Shown here one piece after another: positions 1 through 8,063 of a stretch of DNA of 64,000 bases; position 1 is the stretch's first letter, and every line of letters starts with the position of its first letter. The position numbers were made by a program, and so were the translations under genes. This stretch comes from Glycomyces fuscus. GTDB lineage: Bacteria > Actinomycetota > Actinomycetes > Streptosporangiales > Streptosporangiaceae. The DNA is taken from assembly GCA_002529455.1 (NCBI GenBank), contig NYMS01000060.1:124001-188000 (forward strand). Reading direction: 5' to 3'. Under the pieces are notes generated by a model, which searched no databases, was not told where the DNA came from, and saw only the letters and a program-made list of their open reading frames with translations.

Positions 1-754
1 CCAGCGCCATCCCGGCGGCGAACAGGCCCGTGGTCCGGGGCAGCCAGGCGTGCATGTACTCGCGGTGCTCGGGATGGAACTGCGGGACCAGCGCGGCCAG
101 GCCCAGCAGCGCCATGACCCCCAGCCCCACGAGCAGCCGCCGCCCCCGGGCGTCCACGCTCCGTCCGCCGCGCGCCCACAGGGCCAGGACCAGCCCGAAC
201 AGCGGGAGCAGCAGGTAGAAGCTGACCTCCACCGACAGGCTCCACATCTGGCCGAGGCCGTAGGGCCCGGTGCCCACCCACGGCGGGTCGGTGTTGAAGG
301 GGAAGGTGAGGGTGAGGACCTCCCACCAGTAGCGCGGGGAGCCGAGCTCGTCGCGGGAGTAGACCAGCAGCGCCACCACGGCCACCAGCCAGTAGGCGGG
401 GAGGACGCGCACGGCGCGGCGCCACAGGTAGGGGCGGGCGCGCGGTCCGCGCACCCCGTCCAGGGCCGCGCGGGCCCAGGGCCGGTACAGCAGCACGCCC
501 GAGAGCGCGAAGAACAGCGGCACGGCCACGTCGAAGGCGGACAGCAGGCCGCCCAGCACCCCCGGCGCGAGGGAGTCACCGGTCTCGGTGGCCACGTGGA
601 AGACCAGGACCATCAGGGCGGCCAGGGCGCGGACGCCGTCGAGGGCCTCGTGGCGGCCGTCGACCTGCGGCAGCAGCGGCGAGGGGTCGGGGGTGCGCGC
701 GTCGGCGGAGGGGGTACCGGCGGGGTCCCCGGGCGCGGAGGAGGTGGGCGCCAT
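1..754 (-). CDS. Acyltransferase-3 family membrane protein (partial, C-terminus outside window)
   Basis: The N-terminal 251 codons of an OafA/YrhL-type O-acyltransferase; the gene runs off the left edge. Visible are an N-terminal Pro/Ala/Asp-rich cytoplasmic stretch (about residues 1-35), the family hallmark DGVRALA followed by VFHV with the presumed catalytic His near residue 53, and several hydrophobic helices, including FDVAVPLFFALSGVLLY and MWSLSVEVSFYLLLP. Family members transfer acetyl or other acyl groups to cell-surface glycans or lipids; the substrate here is unknown. The start is the ATG at 754-752. It diverges from the PorA-like gene. The neighbouring DprE-like genes fit an envelope role, but that is inference. 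Confidence 0.85.
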   Translation of the reverse strand, partial: MAPTSSAPGDPAGTPSADARTPDPSPLLPQVDGRHEALDGVRALAALMVLVFHVATETGDSLAPGVLGGLLSAFDVAVPLFFALSGVLLYRPWARAALDGVRGPRARPYLWRRAVRVLPAYWLVAVVALLVYSRDELGSPRYWWEVLTLTFPFNTDPPWVGTGPYGLGQMWSLSVEVSFYLLLPLFGLVLALWARGGRSVDARGRRLLVGLGVMALLGLAALVPQFHPEHREYMHAWLPRTTGLFAAGMAL

Positions 755-801
755 GGGCCTTCCAGGACGGGGAGAGGGCGGAACGGGTTTCACTAGAACG
801 C

Positions 802-830
802 GTTATAAAAATTTCGACACGCCCTGGTGA
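802..830 (-). promoter_or_regulatory. Candidate promoter for the acyltransferase gene
   Basis: On the minus strand a TATAAC -10 element (807-802) lies 17 bases from a weak TCACCA -35 (830-825), inside an AT-rich patch that stands out from the GC-rich surroundings. It would start transcription upstream of the ATG at 754. Only the -10 is strong. Confidence 0.4.
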
Positions 831-860
831 CGTCGTTCGCTACTGGGCAGTACTCTACCC

Positions 861-893
861 GGAACTGGACCTAGTTCCACTAGACCCAGTTCC
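861..893. promoter_or_regulatory. Nested inverted repeats, candidate operator
   Basis: Three half-sites of the form GGAACT/AGTTCC occur in 33 bases: GGAACTGG at 861-868, AGTTCC at 873-878 and CCAGTTCC at 886-893. The outer pair makes a perfect 8-base inverted repeat and the first pair a 6-base one. It lies 33 bases upstream of the ATG of the PorA-like gene, in the divergent intergenic region, where a repressor or activator could act on either gene. Confidence 0.4.
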
Positions 894-925
894 AGATCTG
901 GACTCTCATACGCCCAGGAGGGCAC

Positions 926-1849
926 ATGCGCCGTACCGTTGCGGTCGTTCTCGTCGCGTTTGGGGTCTTCTTCCTCGCCTTTGCCCCCATGATGCGCACG
1001 TGGCTGTCGAGCTCCCTGATGAAGACCCCCCTGGACTACTACAGCGAGACGGTCCTGGAGGCCGAGGGAGCCACCTACTTCAACATCGAGGACGTCGAGC
1101 TCGTCGAGAACGCCGACCTGGAGGCCCGCTCGACCCTCCGGGCCGACGTGGCCTCCAGCACCGACGAGACGGTGGTGTGGGACCAGTTCACCTGGGTCAG
1201 GGACGCCGAGACCGACTTCGGCATCACCTCCAGCAGCCGGCGCGCCGGGCACGACCGCGTCACCGGGGAGGCGGTCGACTGCTGCGACGCCATGGTCAAC
1301 GACGAGTCCGTCGCCCAGAGCGGCCAGGCGTGGAAGTTCCCCTTCTTCACCGAGCAGCGCGACTACGACTTCTTCGAGACCACCGTGCAGGAGGTCGTCC
1401 CCATGGAGTTCCAGGGGACCGAGGAGATCCAGGGCGTCGAGGCCTACCGGTTCGTCCAGGAGGTCGAGGACGAGGTCGTCGGCGAACGCACCCTGCCCCG
1501 CTCGGTGGCCGGCCTGGGCGGCGAGGGCGACGTCACCGGCGACGAGGTCTTCTCCATCACCCGCACCTACTGGATCGAACCCGTCACCGGCTCCCCCCTC
1601 AAGATCAGCGAGGACCAGAACCGCGTCGTCGTCGTGGACGGCGAGGAGGTCCTGACGCTGTTCGACGCCGAGCTCGTCTCCAACGACGAGTCCATCCAGA
1701 ACGCGGTCGACAACTCCGAGCAGGGGCGCACCGTGCTCCCCCTGCTGCAGACCACCCTGCCCGTCGCCTGCCTCGTCGTCGGTGTCGGCCTCGTCGGCAT
1801 CGCGGTCGTCCTGTTCCTCACGGGCCGCCGTCGTGACCACCACAACTGA
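926..1849 (+). CDS. PorA-family (DUF3068) membrane-anchored protein
   Basis: A 307-residue protein with an N-terminal membrane segment or uncleaved signal (residues 4-25), a long acidic extracytoplasmic domain, and a C-terminal membrane helix (about 275-300) ending in a basic cytoplasmic tail (GRRRDHHN). This two-helix layout and the DYYSETV/FNIEDVEL style of the mature domain match DUF3068, often labelled porin PorA family; pore activity is not established for most members. A paired cysteine CC occurs near residue 119. The ATG has a strong AGGAGG five bases upstream. A stable hairpin follows the gene, so it is probably a separate transcript from ubiA. Confidence 0.75.
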   Translation: MRRTVAVVLVAFGVFFLAFAPMMRTWLSSSLMKTPLDYYSETVLEAEGATYFNIEDVELVENADLEARSTLRADVASSTDETVVWDQFTWVRDAETDFGITSSSRRAGHDRVTGEAVDCCDAMVNDESVAQSGQAWKFPFFTEQRDYDFFETTVQEVVPMEFQGTEEIQGVEAYRFVQEVEDEVVGERTLPRSVAGLGGEGDVTGDEVFSITRTYWIEPVTGSPLKISEDQNRVVVVDGEEVLTLFDAELVSNDESIQNAVDNSEQGRTVLPLLQTTLPVACLVVGVGLVGIAVVLFLTGRRRDHHN

Positions 1850-1866
1850 CCCCCGCCCCCGCCCCT

Positions 1867-1899
1867 CGCCGGCGCGCCCGGCCGCCGGGCGCGCCGGCG
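1867..1899 (+). terminator. GC-rich hairpin terminator after the PorA-like gene
   Basis: Perfect 15-base arms (1867-1881 and 1885-1899) separated by three bases, 18 bases after the stop codon. There is no T-run, as is common for actinobacterial terminators. Confidence 0.6.
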
Positions 1900-1921
1900 T
1901 GCGCTCCCACGCCCTCCGGAC

Positions 1922-2920
1922 GTGGTGACGGAGAGGGCGCGGGCCACGGGACCCGCGGCGGCCGGGGCACCGCGCGGCGGCGGGGGGAGGGCCGCCGCGC
2001 TCGTCCGCGCGTGCCGCCCCCGGCAGTGGCTCAAGAACCTCCTCGTCCTGGCCGCGCCCGCCGCGGCCGGGGCCCTGACGCAGACCGGGGCGCTGCTGAC
2101 CAGCGCCGCGGTGTTCGCGCTGTTCTGCGCGGCGGCCAGCGGCACCTACCTGCTCAACGACGTCCACGACGCGCACCGCGACCGCGCGCACCCGCGCAAG
2201 CGCCACCGCCCGGTGGCCTCCGGCGCGCTCCCCGTCCCCGTGGCCGTCGCGGCCGGGGTCGCGCTCAGCGCCGCCGCGCCGCTGGCCTCCCTGGCGCTGG
2301 GCGACCCCGTCCTGTCCGGGCTGGTCACCGGCTACGTGCTGCTCACGCTCGTCTACACCCGCCACCTCCGCGACCTCGTGGTGTGCGACCTGGTCGCGGT
2401 CGCCGCCTGCCACGTGCTGCGCGCCGTGGCGGGAGGGGTGGCCGTCGGCGTGCCGCTGACCTCGTGGTTCGTGATCGTGGTGTCGCTGGCCGCGCTGCTG
2501 GTGGTGGTCGGCAAGCGCGAGGCCGAACTGCGCGCGGCCGGGAGCGCGTCCGACGGTGCCCCCGGTGTCCCCGGTGCCCCCGGTGTCCCCGGCGCTCCCG
2601 GGGGCCCGGTGGCCGCGACGGACGCGGTCCGGCCAGCCCTGCGCGGCTACAGCACCGCCTACCTGTCCCAGACCCGCACCATGGCCTCGGGCGCCATGAT
2701 CGTCACCTACTGCCTGTGGGCGCTGGAGCAGGGCGACGGGCCCAGGACCCTCTTCCACGCGCTGAGTATCGTGCCGTTCATCATGTTCGTCCTGCGCTAC
2801 AACCTGCTGGTGGACCGGGGCGTGGGGGAGGAGCCCGAGGAGATCGCCCTGCGCGACCGGCCCCTCCAGCTCGTCCTGTGCGGACTCGTGCTCCTGGTCG
2901 GAACGGGGATCTACCTGTGA
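1922..2920 (+). CDS. UbiA-family prenyltransferase, decaprenyl-phosphate phosphoribosyltransferase-like
   Basis: A 332-residue polytopic membrane enzyme. The RPRQWLKN signature (about residues 37-44) and the first Asp-rich motif N79-D83-D87 (NDVHDAHRD) are those of the Rv3806c/UbiA group, which attaches 5-phosphoribosyl pyrophosphate to decaprenyl phosphate as the first committed step to decaprenylphosphoryl-arabinose. The gene overlaps the DprE1-like gene by GTGA, which supports the same pathway. A short collagen-like insert (GAPGVP repeats, bases 2567-2612) sits in a loop after KREAELR. Start GTG 1922; GTG 1925 is an equally possible start. Prenyl donor and physiological product are inferred from the family. 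Confidence 0.82.
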   Translation: MVTERARATGPAAAGAPRGGGGRAAALVRACRPRQWLKNLLVLAAPAAAGALTQTGALLTSAAVFALFCAAASGTYLLNDVHDAHRDRAHPRKRHRPVASGALPVPVAVAAGVALSAAAPLASLALGDPVLSGLVTGYVLLTLVYTRHLRDLVVCDLVAVAACHVLRAVAGGVAVGVPLTSWFVIVVSLAALLVVVGKREAELRAAGSASDGAPGVPGAPGVPGAPGGPVAATDAVRPALRGYSTAYLSQTRTMASGAMIVTYCLWALEQGDGPRTLFHALSIVPFIMFVLRYNLLVDRGVGEEPEEIALRDRPLQLVLCGLVLLVGTGIYL

Positions 2921-4287
2921 GCGGGCCGCTGCCGGGCCGGCGGACCCTCCTGCGGGGGTGGGGGCTCACCGCGCCCACGGCCGCCCACGTCGTGCGCCCC
3001 CGCACGCCCGCCCAGGTCGCCGAGGCGCTCGCCCGGGCCGGGGAGCGCGGGGCGCTGCCGCGCGGGCTCGGGCGCTCCTACGGCGACGCCGCCCAGGACG
3101 CCGGGGGGCTGGTGCTGGACTGCACCGGGTTGACCGGACCCGTGCGCGTGGACGCCGAACGCGGCGAGGTCACCGCCCCCGCGGGCACCAGCGTGGACGC
3201 CCTCATCTCCCACCTGCTGCCCCGCGGACTCTTCGTCCCCGTCGCCCCCGGGACCCGCCGCGTCACCCTGGGCGGGGCGGTCGCCGCCGACGTCCACGGC
3301 AAGAACCACCACGCCGACTCCTCCCTGGGAGCGCACCTGCGCGCCCTCACCCTGGTCACACCGGACGGGCGCACGCGCCGCCTGGGGCCGGGACCCGGCG
3401 GCGACCCCGACCTGTTCTGGGCGACCGTCGGAGGCATGGGCCTGACCGGGGTGGTCACCGAGGCGACCCTGGGCGTGCTCCCGGTCCGGACCGCGTACAT
3501 GCGGGTGGACACCGACCGGACGGAGAGCCTGGAGGCCACCCTGGAGCTGATGGCGCGCCCCGGCCACCGGTACTCGGTGGCCTGGCTGGACCTGTTCGCC
3601 CGGGGGAGCGGCCTGGGCCGGGGCGTGGTCACCCGGGCCCACCACGCCGAACCGGGCGACCTCCCGCCGCCGCTGCGCCGCGATCCGCTGCGGTACCGGA
3701 GCACGAGCCTGCCCGTGCCGCCCCTCACCCTGCCGGCGGGCACCCTGAACCGGTGGTCCGTCGGCGCGTTCAACGCCCTCAAACACGGCCGGGCACCCCG
3801 GAGGCGGCGCGGCCGGGTCCAGCCGGTGGGCGGTTACCTCCACCCGCTGGACGCCCTCGACGGATGGAACCGGCTGTACGGGCGGGCCGGGGCCGTGCAG
3901 TACCAGTTCGTGGTGCCCTTCGGCGCGGAGGATGCCCTGGCGGCGGTCGCCGGGGAGCTGTCGCGCACGCGCGCGCCGTCGTTCCTGGCGGTCCTCAAGA
4001 GGATGGGGAGGCCGACGCCGGGGCCGCTGTCCTTCCCCCGGCCCGGGTGGTCGCTGGCCGTGGACCTGCCCGCCGACCTGCCCGGGCTCGGTCCCCTGCT
4101 GCACCGCTTCGACGAGCGCGTGCTCGCCGCGGGGGGCCGCCTGTACCTGGCCAAGGACAGCAGGGCCCGCCCCGAGGCCGTGCACGCCATGTACCCCGGC
4201 CTGCCCGCGTGGCGCCGGGTGCGCGAGCGGGCCGACCCGGAGGGGGTCCTGGTCTCGGACCTGGCCCGCCGCCTGCGGCTGCTGTGA
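2917..4287 (+). CDS. DprE1-like FAD-dependent decaprenylphosphoryl-ribose oxidase
   Basis: A 456-residue FAD-binding PCMH-type oxidase close in length to mycobacterial DprE1 (461). Family landmarks are LGRSYGD, the FAD-loop region PGTRRVTLGGAVAADVHGKN, and the C-terminal blocks LSFPRPGW, LYLAKDSR (with the conserved Lys) and the ending SDLARRLRLL. DprE1 oxidises decaprenylphosphoryl-ribose at C2, and DprE2 then reduces the keto intermediate. In M. tuberculosis the benzothiazinone-reactive Cys387 lies in GWNICVDFP; the equivalent here is GWSLAVDLP, with Ala at residue 381. The GTG start (2917) overlaps the ubiA stop. An extended reading frame upstream is antisense-type noise. Confidence 0.85.
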   Translation: MSGPLPGRRTLLRGWGLTAPTAAHVVRPRTPAQVAEALARAGERGALPRGLGRSYGDAAQDAGGLVLDCTGLTGPVRVDAERGEVTAPAGTSVDALISHLLPRGLFVPVAPGTRRVTLGGAVAADVHGKNHHADSSLGAHLRALTLVTPDGRTRRLGPGPGGDPDLFWATVGGMGLTGVVTEATLGVLPVRTAYMRVDTDRTESLEATLELMARPGHRYSVAWLDLFARGSGLGRGVVTRAHHAEPGDLPPPLRRDPLRYRSTSLPVPPLTLPAGTLNRWSVGAFNALKHGRAPRRRRGRVQPVGGYLHPLDALDGWNRLYGRAGAVQYQFVVPFGAEDALAAVAGELSRTRAPSFLAVLKRMGRPTPGPLSFPRPGWSLAVDLPADLPGLGPLLHRFDERVLAAGGRLYLAKDSRARPEAVHAMYPGLPAWRRVRERADPEGVLVSDLARRLRLL

Positions 4288-4579
4288 CAGCGCGGCCCTT
4301 CGGTGGCACGATGGCGGCCGTTCCGGGACCCCTTCTCCGAACGAGCCTCAGCGCGGGGGGCGTTCGGGTGCCCACGGGGTTCCGGAGGCGGCGGAGGTGG
4401 GACTGCGGGTAGGACCGCGCCGCAGGCGTCCGTCGAGGGTGGTGGCGGGCGACGGTGTGGGCACGAGTCGTCCCGCCGGAGACGCCGAAGGTTCCCGCGT
4501 CGAAGGGCGCCCGAACACGGGCCGAAGCGAGGCGGAGGCCCGAAAGAAATCACGAACTTCCAGAAAGGCGGGGACGGCC
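4288..4579 (+). repeat. Gene-free interval with a diverged copy of the intergenic repeat family
   Basis: This 292-base gap between the DprE1- and DprE2-like genes carries, around 4360-4545, a degenerate copy of the repeat seen inverted at 9425-9694. Shared modules are CACGGGGTTCCGGAGGCGG-type sequence, then CCCGCCGGAG, then GGCGCCCGAACACGGGCCG followed by AAGCGAGGCGGAGG. It separates two genes that would otherwise be expected to be tightly coupled. Confidence 0.6.
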
Positions 4580-5332
4580 GTGCGCGACTCGGTGGGATCG
4601 GTGCGGAGCGTGCTGCTGCTCGGCGGACGCAGTGAGATCGGCCTGGCCATCGTCGAACGGCTGGTCCGCGAGGGCGCCCGCGAGGTGGTGCTGGCCGCCC
4701 GGGGCGGGGTACCCTCCCCGCCGGGCGCGCTCACCGCGCTCGGGGCGCGGGTGCACTCGGTGGACTTCGACGCCGCTCTGCCCGACACGCACACCGGCAC
4801 CGTGGCGGACGCGGTGGAGCTGGTGGGCGACCTGGACGTGGTGGTGGACGCGTTCGGGGTGCTGGGCGAGCAGTCCGAGTACGAGGCCGACCCGGCCGCC
4901 GCCGCCCGCGCCGCCGCCGTCAACTACACCGGGCACGTGTCCGCGGACCTGGCCGTGGCCGCCCGCCTGCGCGGGCAGGGGCACGGGACGCTCGTGGTGC
5001 TCTCCTCCGTGGCGGGGGTGCGGGTGCGCAGGTTCAACTTCGTGTACGGATCGGCCAAGGCGGGCCTGGACGGCTTCGCGCAGGGGCTGGCCGACTCCCT
5101 GCACGGGTCCGGCGCGCGGGTGCTGGTGGTGCGGCCGGGCTACGTGCCGACGCGGATGTCGGCGCACGTGGCACCCGCTCCCTTCCCCGCCACCCCGGGC
5201 CAGGTCGCGGACGCGGTGTCGGCCGGGCTGCGCTCGCGGGCCACCACCGTGTGGGCGCCGCGCGTGCTCCAGCCGCTCTTCACGGGGATGCGGCTGCTCC
5301 CGCGGCCGCTGTGGCGACGCCTGGGCCGCTGA
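4580..5332 (+). CDS. DprE2-like short-chain dehydrogenase
   Basis: A 250-residue SDR enzyme (mycobacterial DprE2 is about 254). It has the nucleotide-binding motif GGRSEIG (residues 14-20), the active-site Ser in VVLSSVAG and the catalytic pair YGSAKAG (Tyr/Lys), then RPGYVPTRM as in DprE2. The partner reaction is NADH-dependent reduction of decaprenylphosphoryl-2-keto-erythro-pentose to the arabinose form. Start GTG 4580, preceded by AAAGGCGGGG; GTG 4592 is an alternative. Neighbouring UbiA and DprE1 homologues support the assignment. Confidence 0.82.
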   Translation: MRDSVGSVRSVLLLGGRSEIGLAIVERLVREGAREVVLAARGGVPSPPGALTALGARVHSVDFDAALPDTHTGTVADAVELVGDLDVVVDAFGVLGEQSEYEADPAAAARAAAVNYTGHVSADLAVAARLRGQGHGTLVVLSSVAGVRVRRFNFVYGSAKAGLDGFAQGLADSLHGSGARVLVVRPGYVPTRMSAHVAPAPFPATPGQVADAVSAGLRSRATTVWAPRVLQPLFTGMRLLPRPLWRRLGR

Positions 5333-5416
5333 GGCCGGGCGCCCCGCGTCGGCCGCCGCTCCGGGACGGCCCGGCGGCGGGCGCGGTCGCAGGCCGCCCG
5401 CCCCCGGGCGCCGGGG

Positions 5417-5518
5417 TCAGCGGGGGCCGTAGATCCGCAGGAAGGCCCGGACGCCCGAACGCACGACCTCCCGCCTCTCGGCGTCCGGCAGCGGCAGGGC
5501 GTTGAAGAACGTCCGGTT
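5417..5518 (-). pseudogene. Possible remnant of a regulator C-terminus
   Basis: The minus frame ending at the TGA at 5419-5417 encodes NRTFFNALPLPDAERREVV followed by RSGVRAFLRIYGPR. To my eye this resembles the C-terminal helix of TetR-type repressors. No start codon or DNA-binding domain precedes it; the frame is cut by the hairpin at 5519-5548. It may be a decayed regulator of the neighbouring transporter operon. Weak evidence. Confidence 0.3.
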
Positions 5519-5548
5519 GGTGGCGGGGCGCCCGCGCGCCCCGCCACC
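5519..5548 (-). terminator. Hairpin terminator after the GPH transporter gene
   Basis: Perfect 12-base arms (5519-5530, 5537-5548) with a six-base loop, 20 bases beyond the minus-strand stop codon. The hairpin is symmetrical, so it could also act on transcripts arriving from the plus-strand dprE2-like gene. Confidence 0.6.
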
Positions 5549-5568
5549 GCGACCCTCCGGCCGGCGGT

Positions 5569-6933
5569 TCAGCCCGCCTCCTCGGCGGTCAGCCGGTAGA
5601 ACGCCAGCGGCACCAGACAGCACAGCATCACCGCGGCGGGCACCAGCGTGCTGCCGACCAGCATGCCGCGCAACGCCTCGTCGCTCTGCCGGACGGCCTC
5701 CCCGGCCCCGGACTCCACGTAGCCGCTCACCGCCAGGGCCAGCGACAGCAGTCCGGCCCCCACCGACTGCGCCATGGCCTCCCCGGCGGTCCACACACCC
5801 GAGAGCACGCCGCCCTGCCTCCGGCCGGAGGCGTCGGCGGCGGCCAGGCAGTCGGCCAGCATCGACCACGGCAGCAGCGTCGTCCCGGACAGGCCCGCGC
5901 CCACCAGGACGGAGGACGCCACCGCGCCGGGGAAGCCCCAGAACGGGATCAGCAGCAGGCCCAGGCCGCCCAGGGCGAACACCGCCGCCGCGTATCCGGC
6001 GGCGCGACGCTTGTCCACCCGCAGGGACAGCCGCCTCCACAGCGGGGCCGACGCGATCAGCGGCACCAGCACGCACACCATGAGGATGCTCGTGTAACCC
6101 GGGTTCCCCATGACGTTGGCCGTCACGTACGGCACGCCCGCGACCATGGTTCCGCCCGCCGTGGCCATCAGCAGGTTGGCGGGGAAGAGCACCCGGAAGT
6201 GCCGGTGGGCGAGGGCCACCCGCAGCTGGGCCGCCAGACCCTCCGTGCGGTGGGCGAACACCGGGCGCGGTGCCCGGCGCGTGCCCACCACCGATCCCAG
6301 CATCGACACCAGTACCACGAAGCCCATGACCAGGCCCATCAGCCGGTATCCGGCCACGGGGTCCGCGGGGGCGGCCTGGATGACCGGGGCCAGGGCGCCG
6401 CCCAGCATCAGGGCGAGCCCCACGAACGCGGTCCGCCAGGTGTTGAACGTGGACCGCTCGTGGTAGTCGGAGGTGATCTCCCCGGGCATGGCGGTGTGCG
6501 GTACCTGGAACACCGACGACGCCAGCGCGGCGGCCACGAACACGGCCGCCACGTACACCGCGGCGGAGCCGCCCTCCAGCGGGGGCCCGGCGAACATCGC
6601 GGCGAACAGCACCGGCAGGGTCAGCGCCCCGGCCAGCATCCACGGGCGTCGCGGTCCCCACGGAGAACGCGTCCTGTCCGACCAGATCCCGATATACGGA
6701 CTGACCAGAAGATCGACCACCTTGGGCAGGAGCACCACCGCTCCGGCCAGGGCGGGACTCACCGCGAGCGTGTCGGTCAGGTAGATCAGGAGCAGCAGGC
6801 CGGGCACCGTGTTGAAGATCCCCGTGGCCACCGCGCCGCTGCCGTACCAGGCGTGCACGGAGCGGGGCAGCGGCGTACCGGGTCCGCCCGCCGCGCCGCC
6901 CCCGGCGGACGCCGCGCCCGCCGGGGCGGTCAA
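5569..6933 (-). CDS. GPH-family (MFS_2) sugar/cation symporter-like transporter
   Basis: About 454 residues with 12 predicted membrane segments. The cytoplasmic loop GIWSDRTRSPWGPRRPWML is the GPH (glycoside-pentoside-hexuronide:cation) hallmark DRT-x-GRRRPW, near residues 82-101. Family members take up sugars or related solutes with Na+ or H+; the solute here is unknown. The TTG at 6933 overlaps the stop of the upstream MpaB gene (TTGA), indicating translational coupling; a GTG at the Val of RSVHAW is a shorter alternative. Last gene of a three-gene minus-strand operon with two MpaB oxygenases, so its substrate or product is probably linked to them. Confidence 0.8.
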   Translation of the reverse strand: MTAPAGAASAGGGAAGGPGTPLPRSVHAWYGSGAVATGIFNTVPGLLLLIYLTDTLAVSPALAGAVVLLPKVVDLLVSPYIGIWSDRTRSPWGPRRPWMLAGALTLPVLFAAMFAGPPLEGGSAAVYVAAVFVAAALASSVFQVPHTAMPGEITSDYHERSTFNTWRTAFVGLALMLGGALAPVIQAAPADPVAGYRLMGLVMGFVVLVSMLGSVVGTRRAPRPVFAHRTEGLAAQLRVALAHRHFRVLFPANLLMATAGGTMVAGVPYVTANVMGNPGYTSILMVCVLVPLIASAPLWRRLSLRVDKRRAAGYAAAVFALGGLGLLLIPFWGFPGAVASSVLVGAGLSGTTLLPWSMLADCLAAADASGRRQGGVLSGVWTAGEAMAQSVGAGLLSLALAVSGYVESGAGEAVRQSDEALRGMLVGSTLVPAAVMLCCLVPLAFYRLTAEEAG

Positions 6934-7979
6934 GCGCGTCCGCCCGCGCCCGTCCCGGCCGCGGACTCCCCGCCCTCCGGAGCCGCGGAGGCCTCCGCGG
7001 TCTGTGGAGCCGCGGGGACCCGCGCCGCCTCCAGGGCCCGGCGGTCCTCGGCCGCGACACCCCTCCCGCCGCCGTCCCCGTACAGTTCCTCGTGGCCGAC
7101 CGGGTCCACGTCGTGCGCCACCGGGCAGCCCGCCGGGAAGGTGCCGATCCGGTTGACGTCGTACCCCTGCGGGTAGCTGCGGATGTTCGGGTTGCCCTCC
7201 GCCCACAGCGGTTCCTCGCGCGGCCTCATCCGGCGCACCACCCGGGCCCGCAGCCTCAGCGCGATGTCGGCCCCCCGCCGCCAGGCCCTGCCGGGCGGGT
7301 CGTAGCGGAAGGCCTCGATGAGCGACTCGTCCAGGATCGCCATGGAGAACTTCCGGGCCAGCCCGGACACGCGCCGCGGGTAGAAGGTCACCATCAGGTC
7401 GAGGGTGGCGTCGGAGACCGCCCGGCCGCCCTCGGTGTAGGCGAAGTGCTCGCGCTCGTAGGAGTCCATCAGGTCCCGGAACTGCTCGTAGGTCTCGGGG
7501 ATGTCCTTGATCCCCATGTACCGGCCGAGCCTGCGGTAGTAGTGCGTGATCGCCGAGACCTCGTGGTCGCTGAGCCCGCGCCAGCCGTAGCCGTAGTCGT
7601 TGATCCAGCGCACGGGCATGACCACGAAGGTGCTGAGCACGTAGCGGTAGTCGTCGTTGCTGATGTCGTAGGAGCGGTGCATCTGGTTCATCCGGCGCAG
7701 CGCGTCGCGGCCCCGCCCCGGCTCGAACCCGTACCGCATCATGTCGCTGAGGATCAGCGCGGTGTCGTCGTAGCGCTTCTGGGTGCTGCCGGTGAACTCG
7801 TTGGTCCTGCCCAGCAGTTCGCCGATGCTGGGCACGGCGTAGGTGCGGTACAGGGCGATGCCCAGTGCCCGGCCCATGTCCCAGGGGAACTCCTGGGAGT
7901 TGAGGATCTGCATGATCCGTACGCAGTCGGCCTCGGGGTCCAGGCGGTGGATCTCGTCTCGGAGGTCGAAACGCTTCAT
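6930..7979 (-). CDS. MpaB-family (DUF2236) oxygenase, copy 1
   Basis: A 349-residue protein of the oxygenase MpaB/latex-clearing-protein-like superfamily (DUF2236), b-type haem proteins that oxidise hydrophobic substrates. The central block RRMNQMHRSYDISNDDYR and following VLSTFVVMPVRWINDYGYG holds the His that is the likely haem ligand. A C-terminal motif NIRSYPQGYD...GTFPAGCPV precedes an Ala/Gly/Glu-rich tail of about 70 residues. The ATG at 7979 has a GAAGGAACC-type site. It is a close paralogue of the next gene upstream and overlaps the transporter gene by four bases. Substrate unknown. Confidence 0.85.
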   Translation of the reverse strand: MKRFDLRDEIHRLDPEADCVRIMQILNSQEFPWDMGRALGIALYRTYAVPSIGELLGRTNEFTGSTQKRYDDTALILSDMMRYGFEPGRGRDALRRMNQMHRSYDISNDDYRYVLSTFVVMPVRWINDYGYGWRGLSDHEVSAITHYYRRLGRYMGIKDIPETYEQFRDLMDSYEREHFAYTEGGRAVSDATLDLMVTFYPRRVSGLARKFSMAILDESLIEAFRYDPPGRAWRRGADIALRLRARVVRRMRPREEPLWAEGNPNIRSYPQGYDVNRIGTFPAGCPVAHDVDPVGHEELYGDGGGRGVAAEDRRALEAARVPAAPQTAEASAAPEGGESAAGTGAGGRA

Positions 7980-8063
7980 CGGCGGTTCCTTCGGGGAGAG
8001 GGGGGGCGGTCGGGCCGGGGTGGGCGGCAGGGGGTGCGGGGACGGGCGGGATCCGGGCGGCCG

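Noticed and set aside
50..796. Plus-strand frame at the left edge
   Set aside because: The minus strand encodes a clear acyltransferase-3 N-terminus over the same bases.
803..2758. 651-codon minus-strand frame across the PorA-like and ubiA genes
   Set aside because: Low-complexity translation without family motifs; opposed to two well-supported genes.
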